From NCBI GenBank assembly GCA_023415835.1, contig JAEZJK010000041.1, forward strand, positions 1 through 61,035: a DNA stretch of 61,035 bases, in the 5' to 3' direction. The position numbers and the translations under genes are program-made. The notes beneath the pieces are model-generated. The model worked only from the letters and a program-made list of their open reading frames with translations, was not told the origin of the DNA and did not search any database. Every line of letters starts with the position of its first letter. The stretch's first letter is position 1. The DNA is from Bacillota bacterium (GTDB taxonomy: Bacteria > Bacillota > UBA4882 > UBA8346). Below are positions 41,386 through 50,171 of the stretch, in pieces.

Positions 41386-42676
41386 AAGCAAAACAGCTCT
41401 CTTTAACCATCCGGTTGTATTATATTTTTTGGCGGTTATTGCTGCGGTTGAGTTTATCCGCATGTCTTTATTTTTAACGTTTTTACCCAGTTTTCTGACT
41501 AAGCTTCACTTTGATACGGTCGCATTAGGGGCGGTGATTTCCGCTAATATCCTTGCGGACAACCTCTCAAAGGGCGCTACGGGATGGCTGGTTGACCATA
41601 AAGGACCTTGGCCGGTGTTATTTGCCGGTAGTTTGTTGGTTTTAACCGGCATTATAATTATCATATGTTTACATCAGCAAATTTTAATACTTATTCTAGC
41701 GGCAATCTTGATCGGGCTAGGAGTATCTCCGGCATGGCCGGCGGTTATCTCCGGCACCATCCAGGGCGTTGGGGAGGCTAAACGGGCCACTGCCATTAGC
41801 TTGATTTCAGTAACCTGGTTGGCTGGAGGTGGCCTGGGACCGATTATAATGGGGTTTTTGATTGACACCAGAATGAGCCGTTTTTTAAGTGAACTGCGCC
41901 TACCAATCGTTGACGCTTATAAAACCGGATTTGCCCTGATGTTTGCCGCAGCTGTTTGGGGGATAATAATTTGCCTGCTAGGTTGGTTCACCTGGCAACG
42001 GACCCCTCATATTCAAGCGGCGATTGCAACCAGGGAAAAAAGTAAACCGAGATTTAATGATATTTTGTACCGGTTATGGAAGGTAAAAGCTTTAATACCG
42101 GGGATGTTTTTTCAAACCATGTCCTTAGGGATACTACTCCCCAATTTATTGCCATATGCTACCGGTAAATTGGGCCTGACCGAGTCAGAATACAGCCTGC
42201 TGTTACTAATCGGAGGTTTAGTAGTAGTTTTATTCATGATCCCCGTAGGCCGCCTGGCAGATCATTGGGGAACCAGGGGTTTGTTAGTCTCCGGATTTAC
42301 TTTAGCTTCCTTTTCCTTAATGCTTTTAGCGTTATGGGGCAACTCGGCTAACATTTGGTGGATTGTTGCCTTGGTTGGGATGTCATATGCCTTAATTCAA
42401 CCGTCGTGGAACGCATTGTTGGCCGGGGTTATCCCACCGGCGCAACGCGGAGTTCTGATGGGCTTATTTATGTCTGTAGAAGGGCTTGGATTTGGAATCG
42501 GCCCGATTATCGGAGGGCTATTGGGACGAATTGACGGCAGCGAGATGCAATGGTTGAAATCAATTGGGGCAGCAGCTCCGTTTTATGTTAGTAGCGCTTG
42601 TTTGGGTTTGATGGCTTTGGTTTATTTATTTTATCCATTTCAACAGTACAATTTGGAAGAAGACAGATTAGATTGA
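41378..42676 (+). CDS. MFS transporter
   Basis: A 432-residue major facilitator with about 12 membrane helices. ATG 41378 follows GAGGAGAG inside the end of the glycosyltransferase gene. The loop 2 motif is DNLSKGATGWLVDHKGPWPVL, and the repeat in the second half is IPVGRLADHWGTRGLL, both MFS-type. Tight coupling to a lipid glycosyltransferase and a polysaccharide deacetylase suggests a role in envelope lipid or sugar export, or in drug resistance; the substrate is unknown. Confidence 0.87.
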   Translation: MPKSKTALFNHPVVLYFLAVIAAVEFIRMSLFLTFLPSFLTKLHFDTVALGAVISANILADNLSKGATGWLVDHKGPWPVLFAGSLLVLTGIIIIICLHQQILILILAAILIGLGVSPAWPAVISGTIQGVGEAKRATAISLISVTWLAGGGLGPIIMGFLIDTRMSRFLSELRLPIVDAYKTGFALMFAAAVWGIIICLLGWFTWQRTPHIQAAIATREKSKPRFNDILYRLWKVKALIPGMFFQTMSLGILLPNLLPYATGKLGLTESEYSLLLLIGGLVVVLFMIPVGRLADHWGTRGLLVSGFTLASFSLMLLALWGNSANIWWIVALVGMSYALIQPSWNALLAGVIPPAQRGVLMGLFMSVEGLGFGIGPIIGGLLGRIDGSEMQWLKSIGAAAPFYVSSACLGLMALVYLFYPFQQYNLEEDRLD

Positions 42677-42686
42677 AGGCGGTTGC

Positions 42687-43430
42687 TTGATTGGCGTCGG
42701 AATCAGTATCATTTTGCTCTGGGGATTGGTTTTTCCATTAACTGATTTGTATATAAGGTTTGTTTCCCCAAAAACAATCAAAAAAGGTTCGGGGACGGGA
42801 ACTAATATTTGCCTTACTTTTGATGACGGCCCCGATCCCCGTTATACTCCAGAGGTATTAAAAATCCTTAAGGAATTCCAAATCCCGGCAGCCTTTTTTT
42901 TAGTTGGGGCTAAGGCGGAACGGTTACCTGATTTGGTAAGAAGGATTGAATCCGAGGGGCATCAAATAGGATGCCATACTTATTATCACTGCCATGCTTA
43001 TTTGCTTTCTCCTTGGAAGAGTATGGCCACCATTTGCAGGGGCAAACATGTTATCGAAAAGATTACCGGAAAGCCTTTACGCTGGTTCCGTCCGCCTTGG
43101 GGAGCGCTGAATCTCTTTCAATACCGTTTTTTGGAACGTTCCGGTTTCCAAATCGTCCTCTGGAACGCTAATGGGCGTGACTGGGCAAAAAAGACCGGAG
43201 CCTCCGGTATTTCCGGACTGATTTTGAAAAAAGTTAAGCCCAATTCAATTATCGTATTACATGATTCCGGAGGGGAAAGGGGCGCCCCTGAAAATACAGT
43301 GGCGGCATTGCCCGGAATTATCAAAAAGTTACAAAATGAAGGCTACTGCTTTGTAACCCTAGAAGAGGCCTTGGGAGGAAACGACTATGATAGGCGCGGG
43401 AATCATCAGGAAATTATTAGGCAAAATTGA
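42687..43430 (+). CDS. Polysaccharide deacetylase family protein
   Basis: A 247-residue NodB-homology (CE4) deacetylase with an N-terminal membrane anchor (about 1-22). Metal site: LTFDDGPDPRYTPE (catalytic Asp pair) and GCHTYYH (His-x3-His); further motifs RPPWGA and VLHDSGG. It removes N- or O-acetyl groups from an extracellular glycan. TTG 42687 has a weak GAAGGCGG site. The downstream YkoP-like gene overlaps its end by 44 bases. Confidence 0.9.
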   Translation: MIGVGISIILLWGLVFPLTDLYIRFVSPKTIKKGSGTGTNICLTFDDGPDPRYTPEVLKILKEFQIPAAFFLVGAKAERLPDLVRRIESEGHQIGCHTYYHCHAYLLSPWKSMATICRGKHVIEKITGKPLRWFRPPWGALNLFQYRFLERSGFQIVLWNANGRDWAKKTGASGISGLILKKVKPNSIIVLHDSGGERGAPENTVAALPGIIKKLQNEGYCFVTLEEALGGNDYDRRGNHQEIIRQN

Positions 43431-43977
43431 CAAACATTATCAAAAAAAAGTTGGCGCGGTTACAATCCCCGGTTCAAAAAACGATTTGTTATTAATCTGT
43501 TTTCATACATATCACGGGAAAAAGCAGGTGGTTACCAACGACCGGGTGACCATCAAACCTGGCGATCCGGTGGGAGAGTTGCATTTTAACAACAAACGGA
43601 TTACTGAGATCGCCGCTTCGCCTTCGGATCGTTCGATGGAATGGCGTTTATTCGAGATGTTAAAAGCGGAGTTTGCAGCTTTGGCCGAAGCATACGTGGC
43701 AGGCTCAATCCCAAGTGATGTCAAGGCGTTTTTTGGGGTTAACGTTTTAGCTGCGGGAGCAAAACGGTTGGGATTTACCTTGGTTCCTATTCCTCCGGGT
43801 TGGAACCGATGGTGGCTGGGTTTTTGGGAATCGGTTTTACGCTTGATTTTTTATTCATTTAAAACGAAAAAAAAGGCTTCCTTAAAAAGGACGATGGATC
43901 CTTATGAAATTTGGATTTCTAGCGACGAATTGATTCGGAGGTTTAAACAGCCTACCCAAAAGGCAAGCTTTAGTTAA
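43387..43977 (+). CDS. YkoP-like domain protein
   Basis: A 196-residue protein resembling YkoP of Bacillus: DRVTIKPGDPVGELHFNN, RSMEWRLFEMLKAEFAALAEA and FFGVNVLAAGAKRLGFTLVPIP. The C-terminus has an aromatic stretch with Trp residues (PGWNRWWLGFWESVLRLIFY) that may associate with the membrane. ATG 43387 lies in the end of the deacetylase gene, so translation is coupled. Such genes travel with glycosyltransferases and deacetylases, as here. It ends overlapping the PilZ gene by four bases. Confidence 0.8.
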   Translation: MIGAGIIRKLLGKIDKHYQKKVGAVTIPGSKNDLLLICFHTYHGKKQVVTNDRVTIKPGDPVGELHFNNKRITEIAASPSDRSMEWRLFEMLKAEFAALAEAYVAGSIPSDVKAFFGVNVLAAGAKRLGFTLVPIPPGWNRWWLGFWESVLRLIFYSFKTKKKASLKRTMDPYEIWISSDELIRRFKQPTQKASFS

Positions 43978-44330
43978 CCGGCCAGGGTAAACAGGATCTG
44001 GCGGAGTTGAGCGTATTGTCCCACATTTAATTCACAAAAACTAATACCGGTCAGGTATGAACCAATCGTCCAATCATGAGGGGTTGTCCAGCGGCAACTA
44101 CCTGTAATGGCTAGCTGATGGTTGGCAAGATTCAAGGTCAATATTGAGCTGGTAGCCAAGCATAGCGGGAGGCGGAGTTTGGCACCGTTTAGGCTTAGAT
44201 CCTCAAGTTTCCCGAAGACAGCCCGTCCATTACCTAAGATTACTTCTACTAAGAACGAAGCCGGAATACGGAGATCTTGCCTTATTTGGCGCCCTTTATG
44301 GCAATTTTCAAAACGATAATCCGGTTGCAT
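43974..44330 (-). CDS. PilZ domain protein
   Basis: A 118-residue single PilZ domain, a c-di-GMP receptor. The R-x3-R motif is visible as RQDLR, followed by the D-x-S-x2-G motif as DLSLNGAKL; both are needed for c-di-GMP binding. ATG 44330 is eight bases after GCGAGG; TTG 44336 is less well spaced. It could respond to the HD-GYP enzyme at 38985. It is convergent with the envelope gene set. Confidence 0.87.
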   Translation of the reverse strand: MQPDYRFENCHKGRQIRQDLRIPASFLVEVILGNGRAVFGKLEDLSLNGAKLRLPLCLATSSILTLNLANHQLAITGSCRWTTPHDWTIGSYLTGISFCELNVGQYAQLRQILFTLAG

Positions 44331-44438
44331 CTTCAAAACCTCGCTTAAGTTATTATTTGATATTTATGCTTCTCTTTAAAATTTGATGACTATTGTTTAC
44401 TGATATTCAGCATTGCCTAAAAAAGTATCTGTTAAACG

Positions 44439-44467
44439 TTGACATCGATGAAAGAATTTGATATATT
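44439..44467 (+). promoter_or_regulatory. SigA-type promoter of the ECF/ior operon
   Basis: TTGACA at 44439-44444, exactly 17 bases, TATATT at 44462-44467. Transcription would start near 44474, giving a leader of about 205 bases before the first gene. Confidence 0.85.
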
Positions 44468-44516
44468 TTAGATTATCTAAAGGTTTATGTTTTAAAACAG
44501 TAGAGGGTTTAATTAT

Positions 44517-44564
44517 TAGAATAGTGAAGTAAAGTAGAGTAGAGTTGAGACGAGTGCAGGCGAG
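44517..44564 (+). promoter_or_regulatory. TRAP-binding site: ten NAG triplets with two-base spacers
   Basis: Triplets TAG, TAG, AAG, AAG, GAG, GAG, GAG, GAG, CAG, GAG occupy 44517-19, 22-24, 27-29, 32-34, 37-39, 42-44, 47-49, 52-54, 57-59 and 62-64. All nine spacers are two bases long and vary in sequence (AA, TG, TA, TA, TA, TT, AC, TG, GC), while AG is invariant. This is the geometry of trp RNA-binding attenuation protein sites (9-11 NAG repeats). The TRAP gene mtrB is not in the window. Confidence 0.88.
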
Positions 44565-44606
44565 CGTTAATTAAAAACGTTTCTTAGCCAGGCGCTAGTT
44601 TGCCTG
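44557..44606 (+). promoter_or_regulatory. Predicted antiterminator helix overlapping the last TRAP triplets
   Basis: CAGGC (44557-44561) can pair with GCCTG (44602-44606), and AGCG (44563-44566) with CGCT (44593-44596). This helix uses triplets 9 and 10 and the loop and 3' arm of the terminator, so TRAP binding and antitermination exclude each other. Confidence 0.7.
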
Positions 44607-44617
44607 GTTTTTGTTTT
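44586..44617 (+). terminator. Attenuator terminator in the ECF/ior leader
   Basis: Arms CCAGGC (44588-44593) and GCCTGG (44602-44607), extended by A-U and G-U pairs, then TTTTTGTTTT. It lies 63 bases before the first gene, so it cannot end an upstream gene in this orientation (the PilZ gene runs the other way). Confidence 0.85.
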
Positions 44618-44679
44618 CCGGTCAAAAGGCGGATGCCTATTGATAAAATGAATCAAAAAAACAGGAGGTTTTAGTAGAG

Positions 44680-45228
44680 ATGAGTATTGAGACGAGAGTA
44701 GTAAAGCAAAGAGGTTTACATGCGGTTGACGTGGCTATTGTAGCGGTCTTATTAGCGGTTGGCGCGGTATTAAGGATGTTTACCCCGCCGTTTGCCGGAA
44801 TCACTCCTAATTTTATCATTGGAATGTATTGTTTGGCGATCTTACTGTTAAGGCCCAAATTAACCGGGATTATCGGTATTGGCCTGGTTTCAGCCGCTGT
44901 CTGTATGGTTACCACCAAATCAATTATCCCCTTTTTAAACTTTATCAGTGAACCGATTGGCGCTTTGGCAGTGGGATTATTAGCATTTATCGATTTTAAA
45001 GAGGGAGTTTTAAAATACATCCGTCCTTTCGTAATTACCTTTATTGGTACTGCTGCAAGCGGTTTCTCCTACGTTAGCACAATGATTTATTTTTTAACCG
45101 CTGATGGTAAGAACGCCCCGGCATTTGCAGCCTTGACAGGCGTTGTACTGATTACGGCATTAGCCAACTCTATCTTAGTGTCGATGCTATATTTCCCTTT
45201 AAAAAATGCTTTGGGAAAAAACCGTTAG
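44680..45228 (+). CDS. TrpP-like tryptophan transporter, ECF S component
   Basis: A 182-residue membrane protein with about five to six helices. The pattern VLLAVGAVLRMFTPPFAGITPNFIIGMYCLAILL then a short loop and LVSAAVCMVTTKSIIPF resembles TrpP/YhaG-type tryptophan transporters. ATG 44680 follows AGGAGG (spacing 11). It heads an operon with two EcfA and one EcfT, so it is the substrate-binding S component. The TRAP-type leader upstream independently points to tryptophan as substrate. An alternative is another aromatic compound. Confidence 0.82.
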   Translation: MSIETRVVKQRGLHAVDVAIVAVLLAVGAVLRMFTPPFAGITPNFIIGMYCLAILLLRPKLTGIIGIGLVSAAVCMVTTKSIIPFLNFISEPIGALAVGLLAFIDFKEGVLKYIRPFVITFIGTAASGFSYVSTMIYFLTADGKNAPAFAALTGVVLITALANSILVSMLYFPLKNALGKNR

Positions 45229-45241
45229 GAGAATGATACAG

Positions 45242-46108
45242 ATGCAACCGGTAATCTCCGTCGACAAACTTACCTTTAAATATCCAGGATCAGAACAGGC
45301 TGCCTTAAAAGATGTAAGTTTTCAGGTTAAGGCCGGAGAATTCGTGGGGATTACCGGGCCGGCAGGCGCCGGTAAATCGACTCTGGTTTTGTGCCTAAAT
45401 GGGATCATTCCCCAATTTCAAGCCGGGACATATCAGGGGAAAGTGGTAATTGACGGTCAGGATACCTTTGAAACAACCTGCGCCGCGATATCCAGGAAAG
45501 TTGGGAGTGTCTTTCAAGATCCGGAGGCTCAAATAGTGGCTCCAACAGTAGAGGATGAGATCGCTTTTGGGTTGGAAAACTTCGGGAACGCTCCCGAAGT
45601 AATCGAGGGACGGATTAAGGAAGCATTGAGCTTTATTGGTATCAGCCACCTCCGTAACCGTTCCACCATCGAGTTATCGGGAGGCCAGAAACAACGGGTC
45701 GCAATCGCCGCTGCAGTTGCCCTCCGCCCGGAGATCCTGGTGTTGGATGAACCGACTTCGGAGTTGGATCCGATTGGCACCATGGAAGTCTTCGGGGTCT
45801 TAAAAGAACTGAATGACCGGTATCGGATGACGATTATCGTGGTCGAACAAAAGATCAATATTTTGATGGAGTATATCAAACGCTTATTGATCTTAAACAA
45901 CGGGAGCCTGGTTGCGGATCGGGCTCCCCGTGAAATTATTAGCGAACCTGAAACATTGACTCAAGTGTGCTTAAAGGTGCCGCCTGTCAGTGAGTTGGCC
46001 TATTTGCTAAAAGTTAAGGGACTTTATCGAGAAGAACTCCCCTTGACGGTAGATGAGGCTTATTGGGGTTTGTTGAAAAACTTTGGCCATTTCGGGGGCA
46101 AACCATGA
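45242..46108 (+). CDS. ecfA1: ECF transporter ATPase EcfA1
   Basis: A 288-residue ABC ATPase of the energy-coupling-factor type. Walker A GPAGAGKST, Q-loop VFQDPEAQIVAPTVEDEIAFG (the Q-x-x typical of EcfA), signature LSGGQKQ, Walker B ILVLDEPTSELDP; the H-switch reads VVEQK rather than containing His, so this site may be catalytically degenerate. ATG 45242 is well spaced from AGGAG; the ATG at 45233 is too close. The C-terminal tail is typical of EcfA. Confidence 0.92.
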   Translation: MQPVISVDKLTFKYPGSEQAALKDVSFQVKAGEFVGITGPAGAGKSTLVLCLNGIIPQFQAGTYQGKVVIDGQDTFETTCAAISRKVGSVFQDPEAQIVAPTVEDEIAFGLENFGNAPEVIEGRIKEALSFIGISHLRNRSTIELSGGQKQRVAIAAAVALRPEILVLDEPTSELDPIGTMEVFGVLKELNDRYRMTIIVVEQKINILMEYIKRLLILNNGSLVADRAPREIISEPETLTQVCLKVPPVSELAYLLKVKGLYREELPLTVDEAYWGLLKNFGHFGGKP

Positions 46109-46944
46109 TTAAAGTTAATAATTTAACGTTTCAATATTCCAATGGGTTTCCGGTTTTAAGCCAGTTGAGTTTGGAAATTAAAAAAGGTGAATTTGTAGCC
46201 TTGATTGGTCAAAATGGGGCTGGTAAGACCACCTTGTTAAAACAATTTAACGGTTTGCTGAAACCAAGTTCCGGGGATGTCTCGATTAATGGGATCAATA
46301 CCAAAGATACCAATACCAGGAATTTAGCACGGACAGTATGCTATTTATTTCAAAACCCGGATCATCAGATCTTTATGCCGACAGTGGAAAAGGAGATCGG
46401 TTTCGGCCCATCAAACTTAAGGCTATCAAAAGCAGAAGTGAGCCAAAGGGTGGCCGAAGCCGCCGAACAGGTTGGGTTGACACCGTATTTGGCTGATAAC
46501 CCATTGTTTCTAAGTAAAGGACAGCGGCAACGAGTGGCTTTCGCCTCCTTGCTTTCGATGCGCCCGGAAGTAATGGTGCTCGATGAACCCACTACCGGCC
46601 AGGACTATCGGGAAGGCATTGAAATAATGGAGATGGTAAAAAAACTGAATCAACAGGGGCATACCATTATTTTTGTAACCCATGACATGGAACTGGTCGC
46701 CAGTTACGCAAATCGGGCGATTGTGCTCGGCCAGGGGAAGATTTTAATCGATGATACCTGCCGGAATGTTTTCTATCAACCCGGACTATTAAAGGAAACC
46801 AATTTGTTTCCACCGCAGATAGCCCAGTTGGTTCAAAAATTCGGCAGTCAGCAAACCAGTTTTGATCAGGCGGTCTCGGTAACAGAAATGTTGGAAAAAG
46901 TTTTAAGAATGGTGGAGCGTGAAACGAATGTCTGTTGTAGCTAA
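46105..46944 (+). CDS. ecfA2: ECF transporter ATPase EcfA2
   Basis: A 279-residue partner ATPase. Walker A GQNGAGKTT, Q-loop LFQNPDHQIFMPTVEKEIGFGP, signature LSKGQRQ, Walker B VMVLDEPTTGQD and the switch His in FVTHDME. Its ATG overlaps the TGA of ecfA1 (ATGA), so the two are translationally coupled. Unlike EcfA1 it keeps the switch histidine, giving an asymmetric heterodimer as seen in other ECF systems. Confidence 0.92.
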   Translation: MIKVNNLTFQYSNGFPVLSQLSLEIKKGEFVALIGQNGAGKTTLLKQFNGLLKPSSGDVSINGINTKDTNTRNLARTVCYLFQNPDHQIFMPTVEKEIGFGPSNLRLSKAEVSQRVAEAAEQVGLTPYLADNPLFLSKGQRQRVAFASLLSMRPEVMVLDEPTTGQDYREGIEIMEMVKKLNQQGHTIIFVTHDMELVASYANRAIVLGQGKILIDDTCRNVFYQPGLLKETNLFPPQIAQLVQKFGSQQTSFDQAVSVTEMLEKVLRMVERETNVCCS

Positions 46945-47713
46945 TTTCATTCAGCGGGACTCGGTGATTCACAGGCTCAATCCGCTAACCAAACTATTAT
47001 GGTCTGTCGTTTTAATGACCCTTAGTTTTATGTTTAAAGGTCCGTTGGTGTTGGCAGCCTTATTTTTATCAATTGCCCTGGTGGCTCAAGCAGCCAAGAT
47101 TCTTAAGGAAATGATCCCGGTTTTTAAGGGTTTATTATATTTTGCCGGTTTTTTTCTCCTGTTTCAGATTTTTTTTATCACAGAGGGCAATAGGATCTGG
47201 GTAGTTCCCGGAACCAACTGGTTGCCGGTTACGGATCAAGGTTTAGTTATTTCCCTAGGTATAGGGGTGCGTTTGATGGTGATTGCAGCCAGTTTTCCGG
47301 TATTACTCGCTACCACTCAGGTGAAAGATTTAGTCGTGGTATTAGTAGAAAAGCTTAAAATCCCTTATACTTATGCGTTTATGTTCATTACCTCGCTTAG
47401 GTTCATTCCAACTTTTATGAATGAGATGGATCAAATTATCCAAGCCCAATGCTCCCGGGCGCACCGGCTGGACAGCCGCAATTTTGTCACTAAATTTTTG
47501 TCAATTTGCCCTTTGGCGATACCATTGATGATTACATCGGTAAAAAAAGCCGAACGGTTGGCGATTTCAATGGAGACTCGAGGTTTCGGTTCCGGTAAAA
47601 GGACTTACCTTCGTCAAATCGGTTTTTGCCCAGCGGATTGGGTGATTTGCGGGGTGCTAACCTTAGTTTCAATCGCCGGGTTGGTATTAAACGCAAAAGG
47701 AATTTTAAATTAA
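46928..47713 (+). CDS. ecfT: ECF transporter transmembrane component EcfT
   Basis: A 261-residue integral membrane scaffold linking the S component to the ATPases. It has about five to six helices in its first half and the coupling motifs with Ala/Ser-Arg patterns: QCSRAHRLD and AISMETRGFGSG. ATG 46928 follows GGTGGAG within the end of ecfA2 (17-base overlap). As a four-gene set with its own S component, this is a dedicated (group I) ECF transporter. Confidence 0.92.
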   Translation: MSVVANFIQRDSVIHRLNPLTKLLWSVVLMTLSFMFKGPLVLAALFLSIALVAQAAKILKEMIPVFKGLLYFAGFFLLFQIFFITEGNRIWVVPGTNWLPVTDQGLVISLGIGVRLMVIAASFPVLLATTQVKDLVVVLVEKLKIPYTYAFMFITSLRFIPTFMNEMDQIIQAQCSRAHRLDSRNFVTKFLSICPLAIPLMITSVKKAERLAISMETRGFGSGKRTYLRQIGFCPADWVICGVLTLVSIAGLVLNAKGILN

Positions 47714-47746
47714 GTCTCGAATAGAGGTTTACTAGAGGTGACATTA

Positions 47747-49546
47747 GTGGCAAAAAAATTACTAATGGGGAATGAGGCGATCGCCCGGGGAGCGGTTGAG
47801 GCCGGATTAAACCTAGCGACAGCTTACCCCGGCACCCCATCTTCGGAAATAATCGGTACTTTGGCTGAAAGGGCCGGGGACTCTCAGTATTACGTTGAAT
47901 GGTCCGTCAATGAGAAGGTGGCCATGGAAGTGGCAGCCGGAGCCGCCTATGCTGGAGCGCGAACCCTAGTGGCGATGAAACAAGTTGGCTTGAATGTGGC
48001 CAGTGACCCGTTAATGAGCCTAGCTTACATTGGAGTTAAAGGGGCGTTGGTAGTAGTCGTGGCTGACGATCCCGGACCCCATTCATCCCAGACGGAACAA
48101 GACACCAGGACTTTTGCGAAATTCGCCAAGTTGCCGGTGTTTGACCCGTCCAGTCCCCAAGAGGCGCTGGCGATGACTAAGGCGGCATTTGAGGTTTCTA
48201 ACCGGTATGGTTTGCCGGTATTGGTCAGGCCCACCACCAGGGTATGCCATGCTACGGAAGGGATTGATTTATCAGAGGCCTCTGTCAATATTCCGGAAGG
48301 TTTTGAAAAAGATCCGCGTTGGGTGATCTTTCCCCGTTTATCATATTTGAGGCACCAACAGCTAGAAACAGAATTACAGAAATTAGCAGTGGAATTCGCC
48401 TCCGGCAATTGGAACCTGATTGAACCGGGAGGCCGGTTGGGGATCGTGGCCGGTGGTGTATCCTATCTTTATCTATCCGAAGCTGTTGCCAGTTTAGGAA
48501 TTAAGCCAACCATCTTAAAAGTCGGAACGCCCCATCCTTTTCCTAATGCAATAGCGGAAGAATTTCTCGGCCAAGTTGATCAAGTAATTGTGGTTGAAGA
48601 ATTGGATCCGGTTTTAGAGGAAGGAATCCTTCAAGTGGCTGCCCGAATCGGGTTTCACGGAAAGATTTCCGGTAAATTATCGGGTGATTTCCCCCGGGCC
48701 GGTGAATATAGTTTTGACCAAGTCCGACAGAGTTTGATTAAAATGTTAGGAATTACAGCCAACCCGGAAGCATCGGTTGAAATTAGCGACGGCCCGGAGT
48801 TGCCGGTCCGCCCGCCGATTTTATGCGCCGGATGTTCCCACCGGGCTTCATTTTATGCGGTTAAACGGGCTACCAAAGGGACAAATGCTATTTATACCGG
48901 GGATATCGGTTGTTATACATTAGGGAATGCCCCGCCGCTGTCAATGGTTGACACCTGTCTCTGTATGGGGGCGGGGATCACCATTGCCCAAGGGTTGTAT
49001 CGGATTGACCCCCAAAGGCCATCGATTGCCTTTATTGGGGACTCGACTTTCTTCCATACCGGAATCCCCGGTGTGATTAATGCGGTTTATAACAACCATC
49101 CGATTAAGATTATGTTATTGGATAACAGCACGACCGCTATGACCGGCCATCAACCTCACCCGGGAATGGGTCGGACTGCGGTTGGAGAGAAAGCTAATCC
49201 GATTGACCCGGTAGCGGTCTTGAAAGCTTGCGGAGTAGGGTTTGTCAAAACCGTCGACCCGTTAGACTTAGCGACGGCTGAGACGGCGATCAAGGAAGCA
49301 ATTGACTTTCCCGGAGTAGCGGCGGTAGTGATGCGATCCCCATGCGCTGCGACGGTAAAATCAAAACGTAAATATGAGATTGACTGGAGTGTCTGTAATA
49401 ACTGCCGGCGTTGCCTGCGTGAATTGGGATGCCCGGCGTTTTTTAGCGGAGATAAGCCCCAGGTAGGCCCCTCATGCCATGGTTGCGGCTTATGCGGTCA
49501 AATCTGTCCCACCGGCGCTATCAAGGAGGTGTCTCCGGTTGAATAA
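47747..49546 (+). CDS. iorA: Indolepyruvate:ferredoxin oxidoreductase alpha subunit
   Basis: A 599-residue TPP enzyme subunit. With IorB it converts arylpyruvates (indolepyruvate, phenylpyruvate) and CoA to aryl-acetyl-CoA and CO2, reducing ferredoxin. Seen: N-terminal pyrimidine-binding region LLMGNEAIARGAVEAGL, YPGTPSSEI; C-terminal TPP site AGCSHRASFYAVK, TGDIGCYTLG, IGDSTFFHTG; and two 4Fe-4S clusters (C-x2-C-x2-C-x4-C and C-x2-C-x2-C-x3-C) at the end. GTG 47747 follows AGAGGTG. Only 33 bases separate it from ecfT, and no terminator is visible, so it is in the TRAP-controlled operon. Confidence 0.95.
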   Translation: MAKKLLMGNEAIARGAVEAGLNLATAYPGTPSSEIIGTLAERAGDSQYYVEWSVNEKVAMEVAAGAAYAGARTLVAMKQVGLNVASDPLMSLAYIGVKGALVVVVADDPGPHSSQTEQDTRTFAKFAKLPVFDPSSPQEALAMTKAAFEVSNRYGLPVLVRPTTRVCHATEGIDLSEASVNIPEGFEKDPRWVIFPRLSYLRHQQLETELQKLAVEFASGNWNLIEPGGRLGIVAGGVSYLYLSEAVASLGIKPTILKVGTPHPFPNAIAEEFLGQVDQVIVVEELDPVLEEGILQVAARIGFHGKISGKLSGDFPRAGEYSFDQVRQSLIKMLGITANPEASVEISDGPELPVRPPILCAGCSHRASFYAVKRATKGTNAIYTGDIGCYTLGNAPPLSMVDTCLCMGAGITIAQGLYRIDPQRPSIAFIGDSTFFHTGIPGVINAVYNNHPIKIMLLDNSTTAMTGHQPHPGMGRTAVGEKANPIDPVAVLKACGVGFVKTVDPLDLATAETAIKEAIDFPGVAAVVMRSPCAATVKSKRKYEIDWSVCNNCRRCLRELGCPAFFSGDKPQVGPSCHGCGLCGQICPTGAIKEVSPVE

Positions 49547-50123
49547 TATCAATATCATTATTGCGGGTGTCGGGGGGCAGGGTACGGTTTTAGCGTCCCG
49601 GGTATTGGCCCAGGCGGCATTAAACGCCGGGTTTTCCGCCAAGACTTCCGAGACCATCGGTATGGCCCAACGTGAAGGATCGGTTCAAAGCCATGTTCGG
49701 ATTGGCGCTGCTAATTGCGGCCCGCTAATCGGTAAACAGCAAGCCGATATATTACTCGGATTTGAACCGGCTGAGGCGCAGCGGGCTTGTAAGTTACTTA
49801 AAACGTCCGGGTTCGGATTGATTAATACTCATCCGATATTTCCGGTAACAGTAGCATTGGGCGGTTCAGCCTATCCATTGGAGCAAGTTAGGGCTTATCT
49901 TCAAAATCTTCCGATCCAGATTCGGTTTATTGACGGATTTAAGCTGGCGACAGCGGCCGGGAGCTTTAAAACAGTCAATGCGGTAATGTTGGGAGCTCTT
50001 GCTGCTACCGGAAGATTACCGGTAAGTAAAGAACAGGTGAGAGAGGCCTTGCTGGAGTTGGTTCCGGATCGGTTTCGCGGGATCAATGAGCGGGCTTTTG
50101 AATTAGGCAGTCGCCCATGTTAA
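49539..50123 (+). CDS. iorB: Indolepyruvate:ferredoxin oxidoreductase beta subunit
   Basis: A 194-residue gamma-type subunit of the 2-oxoacid:ferredoxin oxidoreductase superfamily: NIIIAGVGGQGTVLASRVL, TSETIGMAQREGSVQSHVRIG and a final helix rich region. TTG 49539 follows AAGGAGGTG and overlaps the end of iorA by eight bases, so the subunits are coupled. The long ORF reading upstream of 49539 belongs to iorA in another frame. Confidence 0.94.
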   Translation: MNNINIIIAGVGGQGTVLASRVLAQAALNAGFSAKTSETIGMAQREGSVQSHVRIGAANCGPLIGKQQADILLGFEPAEAQRACKLLKTSGFGLINTHPIFPVTVALGGSAYPLEQVRAYLQNLPIQIRFIDGFKLATAAGSFKTVNAVMLGALAATGRLPVSKEQVREALLELVPDRFRGINERAFELGSRPC

Positions 50124-50171
50124 ATTCAGTTTAACCCAAGCAATCAAAAAAATAAGCTGAGGAGGATTACG

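Noticed and set aside
44498..44505. Extra TRAP triplets (CAG, GAG) upstream of the array
   Set aside because: They are out of register with the ten-triplet array (14 bases instead of a multiple of five), so they were not counted.
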